From the NCBI GenBank assembly GCA_036399055.1, contig DASWNX010000036.1, positions 124,001-188,000 of the forward strand: a stretch of DNA of 64,000 bases, given 5' to 3'. Source of the DNA: Jatrophihabitans sp. GTDB lineage: Bacteria; Actinomycetota; Actinomycetes; Mycobacteriales; Jatrophihabitantaceae. Below, piece after piece: positions 44,695 through 51,772 of the stretch. A program made the translations under genes and the position numbers. The notes under the pieces were generated by a model. The model searched no databases. It was not told the origin of the DNA and saw only the letters and a program-made list of their open reading frames with translations. Each line of letters begins with the position of its first letter. Position 1 is the first letter of the stretch.

Positions 44695-45453
44695 TTAGCA
44701 GTCGTCGCAGTGCGCCGAGCCGTTGCTGCTGCTGCCTGACATCGCCGAGCTCTTCACGCCGACCGAGGCGAGCCCGAGGTCCTGGGCGCCGGCGCCGTCC
44801 GCGCGCCGCACGGCGCGGCCGATGGCCATCGCCTCGATGAACTTCCACGCGCCGGGCATCTTGTCCTCTTTGAGGTCCACGATCTCCAGCGAGGACCCGG
44901 CCAGGGTGTCCAGGGTGGGCCGGTTGCAGTGGCACTCGTTGCCCAACCAGTACCAGCCGTGCTGCACCAGGTCCTGCTGGCGCGCGATCTTGGGGTCGGG
45001 GTTGCGCACGTGCTCGAGGAACAGGTACTGCCCGCCCGGCTTGAGCACCCGCTCGATCTCCTTCAGAACCACCTTGGGATCGCTCACCGTGCACAGGATC
45101 ATGGCCGCGGCGACGGTGTCGAAGCTGGCGTCGGGGAAGGGCAGCCGCTCCGCGCCGGCCACCGTCAGCTGAACGCGCTTGGGGTAGTCGCGGACCTTCT
45201 CCTCGAGCTTGGCGACCATGGGCGGGTAGGGCTCGGTCAGGATCAGTTCGGTGACCGAGTCCGGGTAGTGGGGCAGGTTCAGGCCGGTGCCGGTGCCGAG
45301 CTCGATCGTGCGCCCGTACGCGGGGGCCAGCATCTCGGCCCGCTTCTCTGACAGGCCGTGCTTCTCCACTCGGGCCAAGAACGCGTCGTATAAGCCGGCA
45401 AAGACGTACTTGCCCCAAGTTGCGTTATAAGCCTTTTTGAGAACATTCGCCAT
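44695..45453 (-). CDS. METTL7-like methyltransferase with Cys tail
   Basis: 252 residues. SAM motif I reads TIELGTGTGLNLPHYP; the post-core segment IARQQDLVQHGWYWLGNECHCNRPT resembles the METTL7/thiol methyltransferase branch. The ATG at 45453 has GGAG 6 nt upstream; earlier in-frame codons would add 30 residues without a better site. The C-terminus ends HCDDC, a CxxC-type metal or thiol site beyond the enzyme fold. Divergent from a MerR gene, with a dyad shared with the NRPS promoter region in between. Substrate could be a thiol or lipid; unproven. Confidence 0.82.
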   Translation of the reverse strand: MANVLKKAYNATWGKYVFAGLYDAFLARVEKHGLSEKRAEMLAPAYGRTIELGTGTGLNLPHYPDSVTELILTEPYPPMVAKLEEKVRDYPKRVQLTVAGAERLPFPDASFDTVAAAMILCTVSDPKVVLKEIERVLKPGGQYLFLEHVRNPDPKIARQQDLVQHGWYWLGNECHCNRPTLDTLAGSSLEIVDLKEDKMPGAWKFIEAMAIGRAVRRADGAGAQDLGLASVGVKSSAMSGSSSNGSAHCDDC

Positions 45454-45621
45454 ATTTATCTCCGAAGCCGTCGTTGAAGATTTCTCTCCAGGAAAAATGT
45501 CGAGCGATTTTGTCGCAGTGTCGCCGCGTGACGCCGGACCCACCCCGGAAAGCGGTCTCCTCCGCTCCCCGGAATGACTACGTAGGGTATCTTCTCGCGT
45601 GCCCCCAGCCTGATGTATGGG

Positions 45622-45638
45622 GCGGGTAATGTACCCGC
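45622..45638. promoter_or_regulatory. Palindrome GCGGGTA-ATG-TACCCGC
   Basis: Perfect 7-bp inverted repeat with 3-nt spacer in the gap between the methyltransferase and MerR genes. Could be an operator or short hairpin; about 50 bp from the 23-bp dyad. Confidence 0.4.
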
Positions 45639-45689
45639 TGTATGCGTATTGAAACCTAGATGTCTACCCCAACCGAAGGTAGTGTTGCC

Positions 45690-45712
45690 GTTGAAGTCGG
45701 GTTCAAGTCAAC
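45690..45712. promoter_or_regulatory. 23-bp dyad, copy 1 (methyltransferase/MerR gap)
   Basis: Reads GTTGAA-N3-GG-N-TT-N-AAGTCAAC; the same spaced pattern recurs at 59693-59715 with 18 of 23 positions identical. The ends GTTGA/TCAAC are inverted, and on the minus strand a TTGACT could be a -35 element for the methyltransferase, about 237 bp from its start. Immediately upstream of the MerR gene, the usual place for a MerR autoregulatory site. Confidence 0.6.
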
Positions 45713-45727
45713 CCTCGGGGGAAAGCA

Positions 45728-46186
45728 GTGAGTGACCGGTTGTTGCCCATTGGCGAGATCTCGAGCCTGTCAGAGATCGCTCCCTCGGCGCTGCGCTACT
45801 ACGAGCGATGCGAGCTGATCAAGGCCGGGGTGAAGATCGGCGGGCGGCGGCACTACCCGGCCTCGGTGCTGCATCGCCTGTCGGCGATCAAGGTGTGCCA
45901 GAAGATCGGTTTCAGCCTCACCGAGATAGCTGAGCTGCTGAACGGCAACCTGGCGGGCGACGGCGCCTGGCGGCGTGCGGCCTTGACCCGGCGCTGCGAG
46001 GTCCAGCGTGAGATCAACCAGCTGGAGGGGCTCATCGAGCTCATCGACTACGCCCTGGACTGCGACTGCCGGGCGCTGTGCGACTGCCCCCAAGTGGGAC
46101 CAGGCGGACATCTGGCATCGGGCGCGCCCGAGGACGAGCAATCCGACTCCGCCCGCGGTTTTGACCGGCGGCAATCCCGGGCCTGA
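45728..46186 (+). CDS. MerR family regulator with Cys cluster
   Basis: 152 residues. N-terminal MerR winged helix (IGEISSLSEIAPSALRYYER, then GGRRHYPASVLHRLSAIKVC), dimerisation coiled coil (about 85-110) and a C-terminal cluster Cys112, Cys114, Cys118, Cys120 (DCDCRALCDCP). The placement after the dimerisation helix matches metal-binding loops or the SoxR Fe-S site, but spacing differs from SoxR (CxxCxC followed by C). GTG start. A 23-bp dyad lies just upstream. Expected to activate genes on metal or redox stress; targets unproven. Confidence 0.88.
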   Translation: MSDRLLPIGEISSLSEIAPSALRYYERCELIKAGVKIGGRRHYPASVLHRLSAIKVCQKIGFSLTEIAELLNGNLAGDGAWRRAALTRRCEVQREINQLEGLIELIDYALDCDCRALCDCPQVGPGGHLASGAPEDEQSDSARGFDRRQSRA

Positions 46187-46502
46187 GTCCCGGTTGGGCC
46201 ATGTTCTAGGCGCTCGCCGCATTCCTCCTGAGTGTCTGCGGCGTAGGACGTTGTGTAAACAAGGCCATTGGTCTACTTTAAGTCCCCTGTCAGGTGTCTG
46301 CCGTACCGCGAGGCGATTCTCCAGGCGATCTTGCCTTCGTCTTCCAGGTGTCCTGATCTAACACTCGAGCCTCCTGGCTCGTGATGCCCTCTGCACGCCG
46401 CCGGACCTCGCTCTCCCCCCGTGGTCCGGCGGCGATTCACCGCTGCCTTTCTCAGCAGTGCCGCCTCAGGCTTGCGACTCCCCCTCCTCGAATGGAGCAA
46501 AC
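46187..46502. other. Gap before APC permease, with hairpin
   Basis: 316 bp without a credible gene. It contains a perfect 12-bp hairpin (46396-46434), described separately, and the nonamer CTTTAAGTC at 46276-46284, identical to half of the 23-bp dyad copy 2 but lacking the other half. GGAG occurs 5 nt before the permease ATG. No classical riboswitch consensus recognised. Confidence 0.4.
46396..46434 (+). promoter_or_regulatory. Leader hairpin before APC permease
   Basis: Perfect arms CGCCGCCGGACC (46396-46407) and its complement (46423-46434) with a 15-nt C-rich loop, about 70 nt before the permease start codon. Could be an attenuator stem or the terminator of the MerR transcript 200 bp upstream. 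Confidence 0.5.
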
Positions 46503-47987
46503 ATGCGCGGAAACAATCCTGGAACCAAGCCGTCGTCAGACGCTGTCAGCGCCGGATCCGCCGACTCCGGGTTGTTTCCTGGACGAAGTCACCTTCCCAT
46601 CACCTCGTCATGGATGACCGCCGTGCTGGTGGCCACCGGTGGCTCACTCATGGTCGTCGTCTCGCTCGGAGCGATGGCAGGCGAACTGGGTAACGTGTCC
46701 ATCTGGGTGTGGGTGGCCACAGCTGCCATCGGCGGGCTTCAGTGCCTGCTGATCGCTGAGCTCGCCAGCCGCTTTCCCGATCGAGCCGGCGGCACGGCGC
46801 AATTCGCCTACCGCGCCCTCCCACAGGGCTCGCCGACGCTCGGTGCCCTGTCGGCGTGGTGCTACTGGTTCGCTTGGACTCCGGGAATCGCCGTCAACCT
46901 CATCTTGGCGGCCACCTTCCTCGAGGACCTGTTCTTGCCCGGCGTTCCCCCGGTGGCGCTGGCGTTGGCCATCGGCGCGGGGCTGTACTTCATCACCGCC
47001 ATGGGATTGAAGCTGTCCACCGTGATCAACGCGACCCTGGCCCTCGTGGCCGTCGGCGTGGTCGCGTTGATCGTGCTCGGGCCGCTGTTCAAACCCCAGG
47101 TCTTCGACTTCTCCCAGGTACTGCCCAGCGTGCGGCCCGAAGGATCTGACGGCGGCCTCGGCAGCCAGCTGGCGCTGATCGCCAAATGGGCTTTCGTCGC
47201 CACCTGGTCCGCCTACGCCGCGGAGATGGCCTCGACCGTGTGCGCGGAGATCCGGCGGCCGGAACAGAAGATGAAGCGGGTGATGTCGGTGTCGGCGGTC
47301 ATTTGCTTCATCTCCTTCTCGGCGATTCCGGTCGCGCTGTTCGGACTCGTCGGCGTCGAGGGCATCCAGGGCGATCCCTTCGATGTCTTCGCCAACGCAG
47401 GCGACCTGCTGCTGGGCTCGACCGGGAGGATCTTCGTCGAACTCGGCCTGGCCGCCGTCCTCATCCTCGGCGCGGAGACCTTCATCATCGGATCGTCTCG
47501 CACCGTCTACCAGATGGCCCAGGACGGACACCTGCCGACGTTCTTCGCCAAGATCAACAAGCGCGGCGCCCCGGTCGGGTCGATCGCCTGGGACGCGGTC
47601 GTCATCGGGATCATGCTGGTGGTGTTCGGAACGAGCGTCGTCGACGTCGTCGCCGCCGCGAACTTCGGTTACCTCATCGTCTTCGTGCTGATGCCGATCG
47701 CCTACCTCGTGCTGCGCCGTAGCCCGGCTGGCCGACCCGGCAGCTTCCGGTGGGGCAAGTTCAGTGTCGTGCTGGCGGTGCTGCTGTCCGCGGTCAACCT
47801 GGTCATCCTGGTCGTCGGCGGCATTCAGTGGGGATGGTCGGTGGTGAGCGTCGGCGTCACAGTCAGCCTGCTGATCCTGCCGATCTCGTGGGCCACCCGA
47901 CGGCACCGGGCTCGCACGGCGGCGGCGTCGCCCGAACCCTCCGACGCCGTGCCGGTGCTGTCCTCGGCCACCGAGACCGCGCCATGA
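46503..47987 (+). CDS. APC family amino acid permease
   Basis: 494 residues, about twelve hydrophobic helices with the APC fold: first helix VLVATGGSLMVVVSLGAMAG, then AELASRFPDRAGG and the YQMAQDGHLPTFFAKINKRG loop typical of the family. Start at the ATG at 46503 with GGAG upstream. Its stop overlaps the MerB-like start by 4 bp (ATGA), so transporter and enzyme are made together. Imports or exchanges an amino acid, amine or related compound; identity unknown. Confidence 0.92.
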   Translation: MRGNNPGTKPSSDAVSAGSADSGLFPGRSHLPITSSWMTAVLVATGGSLMVVVSLGAMAGELGNVSIWVWVATAAIGGLQCLLIAELASRFPDRAGGTAQFAYRALPQGSPTLGALSAWCYWFAWTPGIAVNLILAATFLEDLFLPGVPPVALALAIGAGLYFITAMGLKLSTVINATLALVAVGVVALIVLGPLFKPQVFDFSQVLPSVRPEGSDGGLGSQLALIAKWAFVATWSAYAAEMASTVCAEIRRPEQKMKRVMSVSAVICFISFSAIPVALFGLVGVEGIQGDPFDVFANAGDLLLGSTGRIFVELGLAAVLILGAETFIIGSSRTVYQMAQDGHLPTFFAKINKRGAPVGSIAWDAVVIGIMLVVFGTSVVDVVAAANFGYLIVFVLMPIAYLVLRRSPAGRPGSFRWGKFSVVLAVLLSAVNLVILVVGGIQWGWSVVSVGVTVSLLILPISWATRRHRARTAAASPEPSDAVPVLSSATETAP

Positions 47988-48736
47988 CCGACTCGGCGAT
48001 CGGATTCGGCTCAGTCCTGCCCGATGGCATTGACGCCGTCGCGCGCGGAGGAATCGCGGCCAGCCAGCGAAAGCTGCCGCCCGCGGTGCGCGAGGTCCAC
48101 CGGCAGCTGCTACGCGACTTCCTGCGCACCGGCCGGGCGCCGGCGGTGGCCCGGCTGCGCAGCCTGGCACTGGCCAACGGGCTCGATCTGGAGCAGGTGA
48201 TCGACGAGCTCGCCCACGCCGACCTCGTCCACCTCGACCCGGCGGGCGAGAAGATCCTCATCGCCTATCCGCTCTCGGCGGGGGCCTCCGCTCATCAGGT
48301 CGTGCTGGATGGCGGTCCGACTCTCACCGCCATGTGCGCAGTCGACGCGCTCGGCATCCCTGCCATGGCCCGCAGCGGCGCCCGTGTCCTGTCACGGGAT
48401 CCGATGACCACAGAGCCGATCCAGATCACGGCCACAGAGGGGGAATGGGTCTGGGAGCCCGCCACCGCCGTCGTCCTGCTCGCCGCCGCGCAGTGCAGCG
48501 GGCCGATCGCCTACGCCTGCCAGCACACGGAGTTCCACGCCAGCCGGGAGCTGGCCGAACGCCACCTGGCCGCGCATCCCGAGCACATCGGCAGGGTGCT
48601 GAGCCAAGCCGAGGCCGTGGAGATGGCCGGCACGGAGTTCGGAGCTCTGCTGGCCGACATCGCCGAGACCGACATCGCCGAGACCGACACCGCCGAGACC
48701 AAGACCGCCGAGACCGATGACGCCCAGGCCGTCTGA
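47984..48736 (+). CDS. Alkylmercury lyase-like (MerB fold) protein
   Basis: 250 residues. The C-terminal MerB domain shows YPLSAGASAHQVVLDG and CAVDALGIPAM. By alignment, Cys118, Asp121 and Cys179 correspond to the catalytic Cys96/Asp99/Cys159 of classical MerB, so carbon-mercury cleavage is possible. The N-terminal ~85 residues look like the MerB winged helix. The last ~20 residues are an acidic D-I/T-A-E-T repeat not found in MerB. No merA or merT/P is near, so a mercury role is not established; MerB-like proteins may act on other metal-thiol or metal-carbon substrates. Confidence 0.82.
   Translation: MTDSAIGFGSVLPDGIDAVARGGIAASQRKLPPAVREVHRQLLRDFLRTGRAPAVARLRSLALANGLDLEQVIDELAHADLVHLDPAGEKILIAYPLSAGASAHQVVLDGGPTLTAMCAVDALGIPAMARSGARVLSRDPMTTEPIQITATEGEWVWEPATAVVLLAAAQCSGPIAYACQHTEFHASRELAERHLAAHPEHIGRVLSQAEAVEMAGTEFGALLADIAETDIAETDTAETKTAETDDAQAV
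48656..48715. repeat. 15-bp tandem repeat in merB-like 3' end
   Basis: Four 15-bp units (GACATCGCCGAGACC twice, then GACACC- and AAGACC-starting variants) encode an acidic D-I-A-E-T tail in frame with the MerB-like gene. Confidence 0.85.
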
Positions 48737-48812
48737 CCCTGACTGGCGACCTCCGGCACAGGCGGCGCCGAAGACTGCCGTCGCGGTGAGAGGGCACGTA
48801 GACTTCGACAGC

Positions 48813-49244
48813 ATGGCAGCCAGGCAGCTTGACCAGAACAGCATGACGGTGGCGGTGTTGGCCAGAGCGGCGGGCTCCACCCCCGACACCGTCCGCTATT
48901 ACGAGCGGCTCGGGCTGTTGCCGGAGCCACCTCGAAGCGGCACAGGATACCGCCGCTACGGGCCTGACGCGGTCGACCGGCTGAAATTCATCCAGGGCAC
49001 TCAGCGGCTGGGGCTGCGACTGAGCGACATCGCAGAGCTGCTGAGCATCAGAGACACCGGCACCTGCCCCTGTGGCGACGCGGTGACGGTGCTCCACAAA
49101 CGGATGGACGAAGTCCGCTCCGACATCCAGCGGCTGACCTCGCTGTTGCAGGATTTGCAGCACATGGTGGATCAGCTGCCCAGCCAGGACTGCCCGAATC
49201 CAGAGCCCGGCGTCTGGAAGCCGCCGCTGGCCGAACCGGCCTGA
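48813..49244 (+). CDS. MerR family metal-type regulator (CPC motif)
   Basis: About 143 residues. MerR DNA-binding domain (TVAVLARAAGSTPDTVRYYE, GYRRYGPDAVDRLKFI), long dimerisation helix and metal-loop Cys85-Pro-Cys87 (TGTCPCGD) plus Cys127 near the C-terminus, a pattern seen in Zn/Cd/Pb/Hg-sensing MerR proteins (ZntR, CadR-like). The start is uncertain: in-frame ATGs at 48717 (overlapping the MerB-like gene), 48813 and 48843. Follows the MerB-like gene and converges with the thioesterase. A candidate controller of the ATPase promoter at 59775, not shown. Confidence 0.85.
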   Translation: MAARQLDQNSMTVAVLARAAGSTPDTVRYYERLGLLPEPPRSGTGYRRYGPDAVDRLKFIQGTQRLGLRLSDIAELLSIRDTGTCPCGDAVTVLHKRMDEVRSDIQRLTSLLQDLQHMVDQLPSQDCPNPEPGVWKPPLAEPA

Positions 49245-49316
49245 CTCCCCCGGCCGGCGCCTCGCCGTGATCGGCGCGCGGCAGTCCCCACCGCGACGGC
49301 GCCAGCGAGGTAGCCC

Positions 49317-50096
49317 TCAGCGTGCCAGCAACTTCTCCAACGCCTCCGGAAAGCCGGAGTCGCTGTCGAGGTTGAAGAAGTGCTCACCGGGCAGCACGGT
49401 GTGCTCGAACTCCCCCGTGGTGTGGGCCTGCCATCCGAGCATGACGCTGGGCGCGAGCTCGGCGTCCAGCCGGCCCGCGTAGGCGCTGATCGGGCAGCTG
49501 AGCAACGGCATGGCCCGAAAGGCGTACTCGTCGGTGATTTGAAAGTCCGCGCGCAGCGCGGGCAGCAGCATCTGGCGCATCGTGGGCTCGGCCGCGACTT
49601 CCGGCGGCAGCCCACCCATGTCGGTGACAAGGCGCCAGAGCTGTTCGTCGGTCATCAGGTGCCTGTCATGGCCGGTCGGGCAATCCTGGGGAGCCTCCAT
49701 GCCCGAGACGATCAGCCGCCGGGGATGCATGCCGTAGGCCAGTGAGAAAAGCCTGGCGGTCTCGAACGCGATCAGCGCGCCCATGCTGTGCCCGTACAGG
49801 ATGAAGTCGCCACTCAACCGCGGGCGCAGCACGGGGGCCAGCGCCCGGATGACCGGTCGGAAATCGGTGAACAGCGGCTCGGTGAGCCGGCTCTCCCGGC
49901 CCGGAAGGCGGACGATGAGCCCCTGGGCGACGTCGCGCACCGACAGGGCCAGCTTCCAGTAGGCGGCCGCGCCTGCTCCCGCGTGCGGAAAGATGACCAG
50001 GGTCGGCAGCGACGCCGGCGCCTCGACTTCGAGCAACCACTGGCTGCCCGCCGGCCCCTGGCCCGCGGCCGGCTCGCCGCCTTGCCTTGCCTGCAT
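49317..50096 (-). CDS. Type II thioesterase of NRPS cluster
   Basis: 259 residues. Alpha/beta hydrolase of the GrsT/RifR type: FPHAGAGAAAYW near the N-terminus, nucleophile Ser in YGHSMGA, active-site His in LPGEHFF. Such proteins remove stalled or mis-loaded acyl groups from carrier domains; here it may also release the product, because the NRPS has no C-terminal thioesterase domain. Six bases downstream of the acyl-AMP ligase stop, end of the NRPS-ligase-thioesterase operon. Confidence 0.92.
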   Translation of the reverse strand: MQARQGGEPAAGQGPAGSQWLLEVEAPASLPTLVIFPHAGAGAAAYWKLALSVRDVAQGLIVRLPGRESRLTEPLFTDFRPVIRALAPVLRPRLSGDFILYGHSMGALIAFETARLFSLAYGMHPRRLIVSGMEAPQDCPTGHDRHLMTDEQLWRLVTDMGGLPPEVAAEPTMRQMLLPALRADFQITDEYAFRAMPLLSCPISAYAGRLDAELAPSVMLGWQAHTTGEFEHTVLPGEHFFNLDSDSGFPEALEKLLAR

Positions 50097-50102
50097 CTGC
50101 CC

Positions 50103-51758
50103 TTACCCCTGTCCTTGCGCGCTCGCCCGCACCGTCAGAGCCTTGTCCTGGTACTGCTCCCGGCACAGGTGCCGCTGCTTCTTGCCCGAGCTGGTCTTGG
50201 GCAGTGTCCCCGGCGCCACCAACACCACGTCGTGCGGGGTGTAGGACAACTCGGCGGCCAGGGTGTCAGACACGGCGCGGACCAGGTCTTGAGCCCCGCT
50301 CTCGCGCAGGTTGGTCTCTGCGACCACCACCATCTCCTCGCTGTCGGGGAGGGAGAAAGCCATCACGTTACCCAGGCGCACGCCAGGGATCCGCTCGGCG
50401 GTGAACTCGAAGTCCTCCGGATAGAGGTTGCGCCCGGCCACGATGATCATGTCCTTCTGCCTGCCGCACACGAAGAACCGCCCGTCGAGGCAGAACCCCA
50501 GGTCTCCGGTGATCAACCGATCCTGGTCATCGAGGATCTCGGTGGGATGCGGGCTGCCGTCGGGGGTCCAATACTGGCGCACCACGCCCGGGCCCCGCAC
50601 CCGCACCGAGCCGACCTGCCCGTCGGGCAGCGGGTTGCCGTCGTCGTCGGTGATGCTCACACTCGTGTCCGCCAGCGGCGCTCCGCAGTCGACGAAGGTC
50701 CGGCCCGGCCCGCCGTCCTCGACATGCTGGGCCAGGCCGTCCTCCAGAGCGAGCCGATCGACGGTCACCGTGTGGTAGCGCTCGTGGGGCAGGCCCACGG
50801 TGACCGCCAGGGTGGCCTCGGCCAGACCGTAGCCAGGCGCCATCGTGGTGGCGGGCAGGCCGTGCTCTGCCGCTGTCGCGATGAACTGGTCGAGCGCCAT
50901 CGGGTCGATGGGCTCCGCCCCGTTCCAGGCGACCCGCAGCGAGGACAGGTCATAGCGGGCGCGCCCCAGGGAGAGGTAGTAACCGGCCAGCCCGAACGCG
51001 AAGTTCGGCGCTCCCGTGGCGGCGGCGCGGTAGGTGGAGATGGTCTCCAGCCATGCGCCGGGCCGCGCTCCGAAGGTCTGGGTGTCCATCACGTAGGCGG
51101 TGTAGCCGTGCACGATGGCGCCGGTCAGCATGATCATGCCCATGTCGTGATAGAGCGGCAGCCAGGTCACGAAGCCGTCGCCGGGGACCAGCTCACCCGA
51201 GGTGAACAGGGAATGGGAATTGGTCACCAACTGAGCGTGGGTCACTGCGACAGCCCGGGGAAGGGCTGTGGTGCCCGAGGTGAACTGCAGCAGGGCGATG
51301 TCGTGCGGGTCGGGCGCCGCCAGCGGGGCGCCGGCAGAGCCATGTCCCAGCGACTGGAAGTCAACCACCGGAACCGCCAGGTCCCCCAGCGTCGCCGCTG
51401 TCGCCAGGTCGGTCACCACCAGGCTGGCATGGGCCGCGCTCACCCTGCGGGCGAGCGTGGCTTCCAGGTCGCCCGGGTTGGCACGGCGAGAGACGGGCAG
51501 CACCGTCACCGTGGCCCCGGCCCGCCAGATGCCGAAAAGCGTCGCGATCGTGTCAGGGCTGGTGCGGCCGAGCAAGCACACCCGGGTGCCCGGACCGATG
51601 CCGAACCGGCGGCGCAGCGCGCCGGCCACCGTGTCGGCTCGCTCGCGCAGCTCACCGAGCGTGCTGTGGGTCGGCCGCAACTCGTCATCGAGGAACACCA
51701 GGGGTCTATCACCAGGTTGAGCCGCGAGACGTTCGACGATGGAGAGTCCGATGGTCAT
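50103..51758 (-). CDS. Fatty-acyl-AMP ligase-like adenylate-forming enzyme
   Basis: 551 residues. ANL superfamily motifs: QFTSGTTALPRAVAVTHAQL, WLPLYHDMGMI (typical of fatty-acyl-AMP ligases), GYGLAEATL, the RLITGDLGF hinge and KTSSGKKQR with the catalytic Lys. The YHDMG motif separates it from salicylate/2,3-DHB ligases such as YbtE. It likely activates a fatty or other carboxylic acid and loads it onto the N-terminal carrier of the adjacent NRPS. Lies 14 bp after the NRPS stop in the same operon. Acid chain length cannot be told. Confidence 0.9.
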   Translation of the reverse strand: MTIGLSIVERLAAQPGDRPLVFLDDELRPTHSTLGELRERADTVAGALRRRFGIGPGTRVCLLGRTSPDTIATLFGIWRAGATVTVLPVSRRANPGDLEATLARRVSAAHASLVVTDLATAATLGDLAVPVVDFQSLGHGSAGAPLAAPDPHDIALLQFTSGTTALPRAVAVTHAQLVTNSHSLFTSGELVPGDGFVTWLPLYHDMGMIMLTGAIVHGYTAYVMDTQTFGARPGAWLETISTYRAAATGAPNFAFGLAGYYLSLGRARYDLSSLRVAWNGAEPIDPMALDQFIATAAEHGLPATTMAPGYGLAEATLAVTVGLPHERYHTVTVDRLALEDGLAQHVEDGGPGRTFVDCGAPLADTSVSITDDDGNPLPDGQVGSVRVRGPGVVRQYWTPDGSPHPTEILDDQDRLITGDLGFCLDGRFFVCGRQKDMIIVAGRNLYPEDFEFTAERIPGVRLGNVMAFSLPDSEEMVVVAETNLRESGAQDLVRAVSDTLAAELSYTPHDVVLVAPGTLPKTSSGKKQRHLCREQYQDKALTVRASAQGQG

Positions 51759-51772
51759 GGTGATCGCCTTTG

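Noticed and set aside
46276..46284. Third copy of the 23-bp dyad before the APC permease
   Set aside because: Only the nonamer CTTTAAGTC matches; the GTTGAA half and the spacing are missing, so chance is likely.
47984..49244. Classical mercury resistance operon
   Set aside because: Only a MerB-like gene and a MerR gene are present, with no MerA, MerT or MerP.
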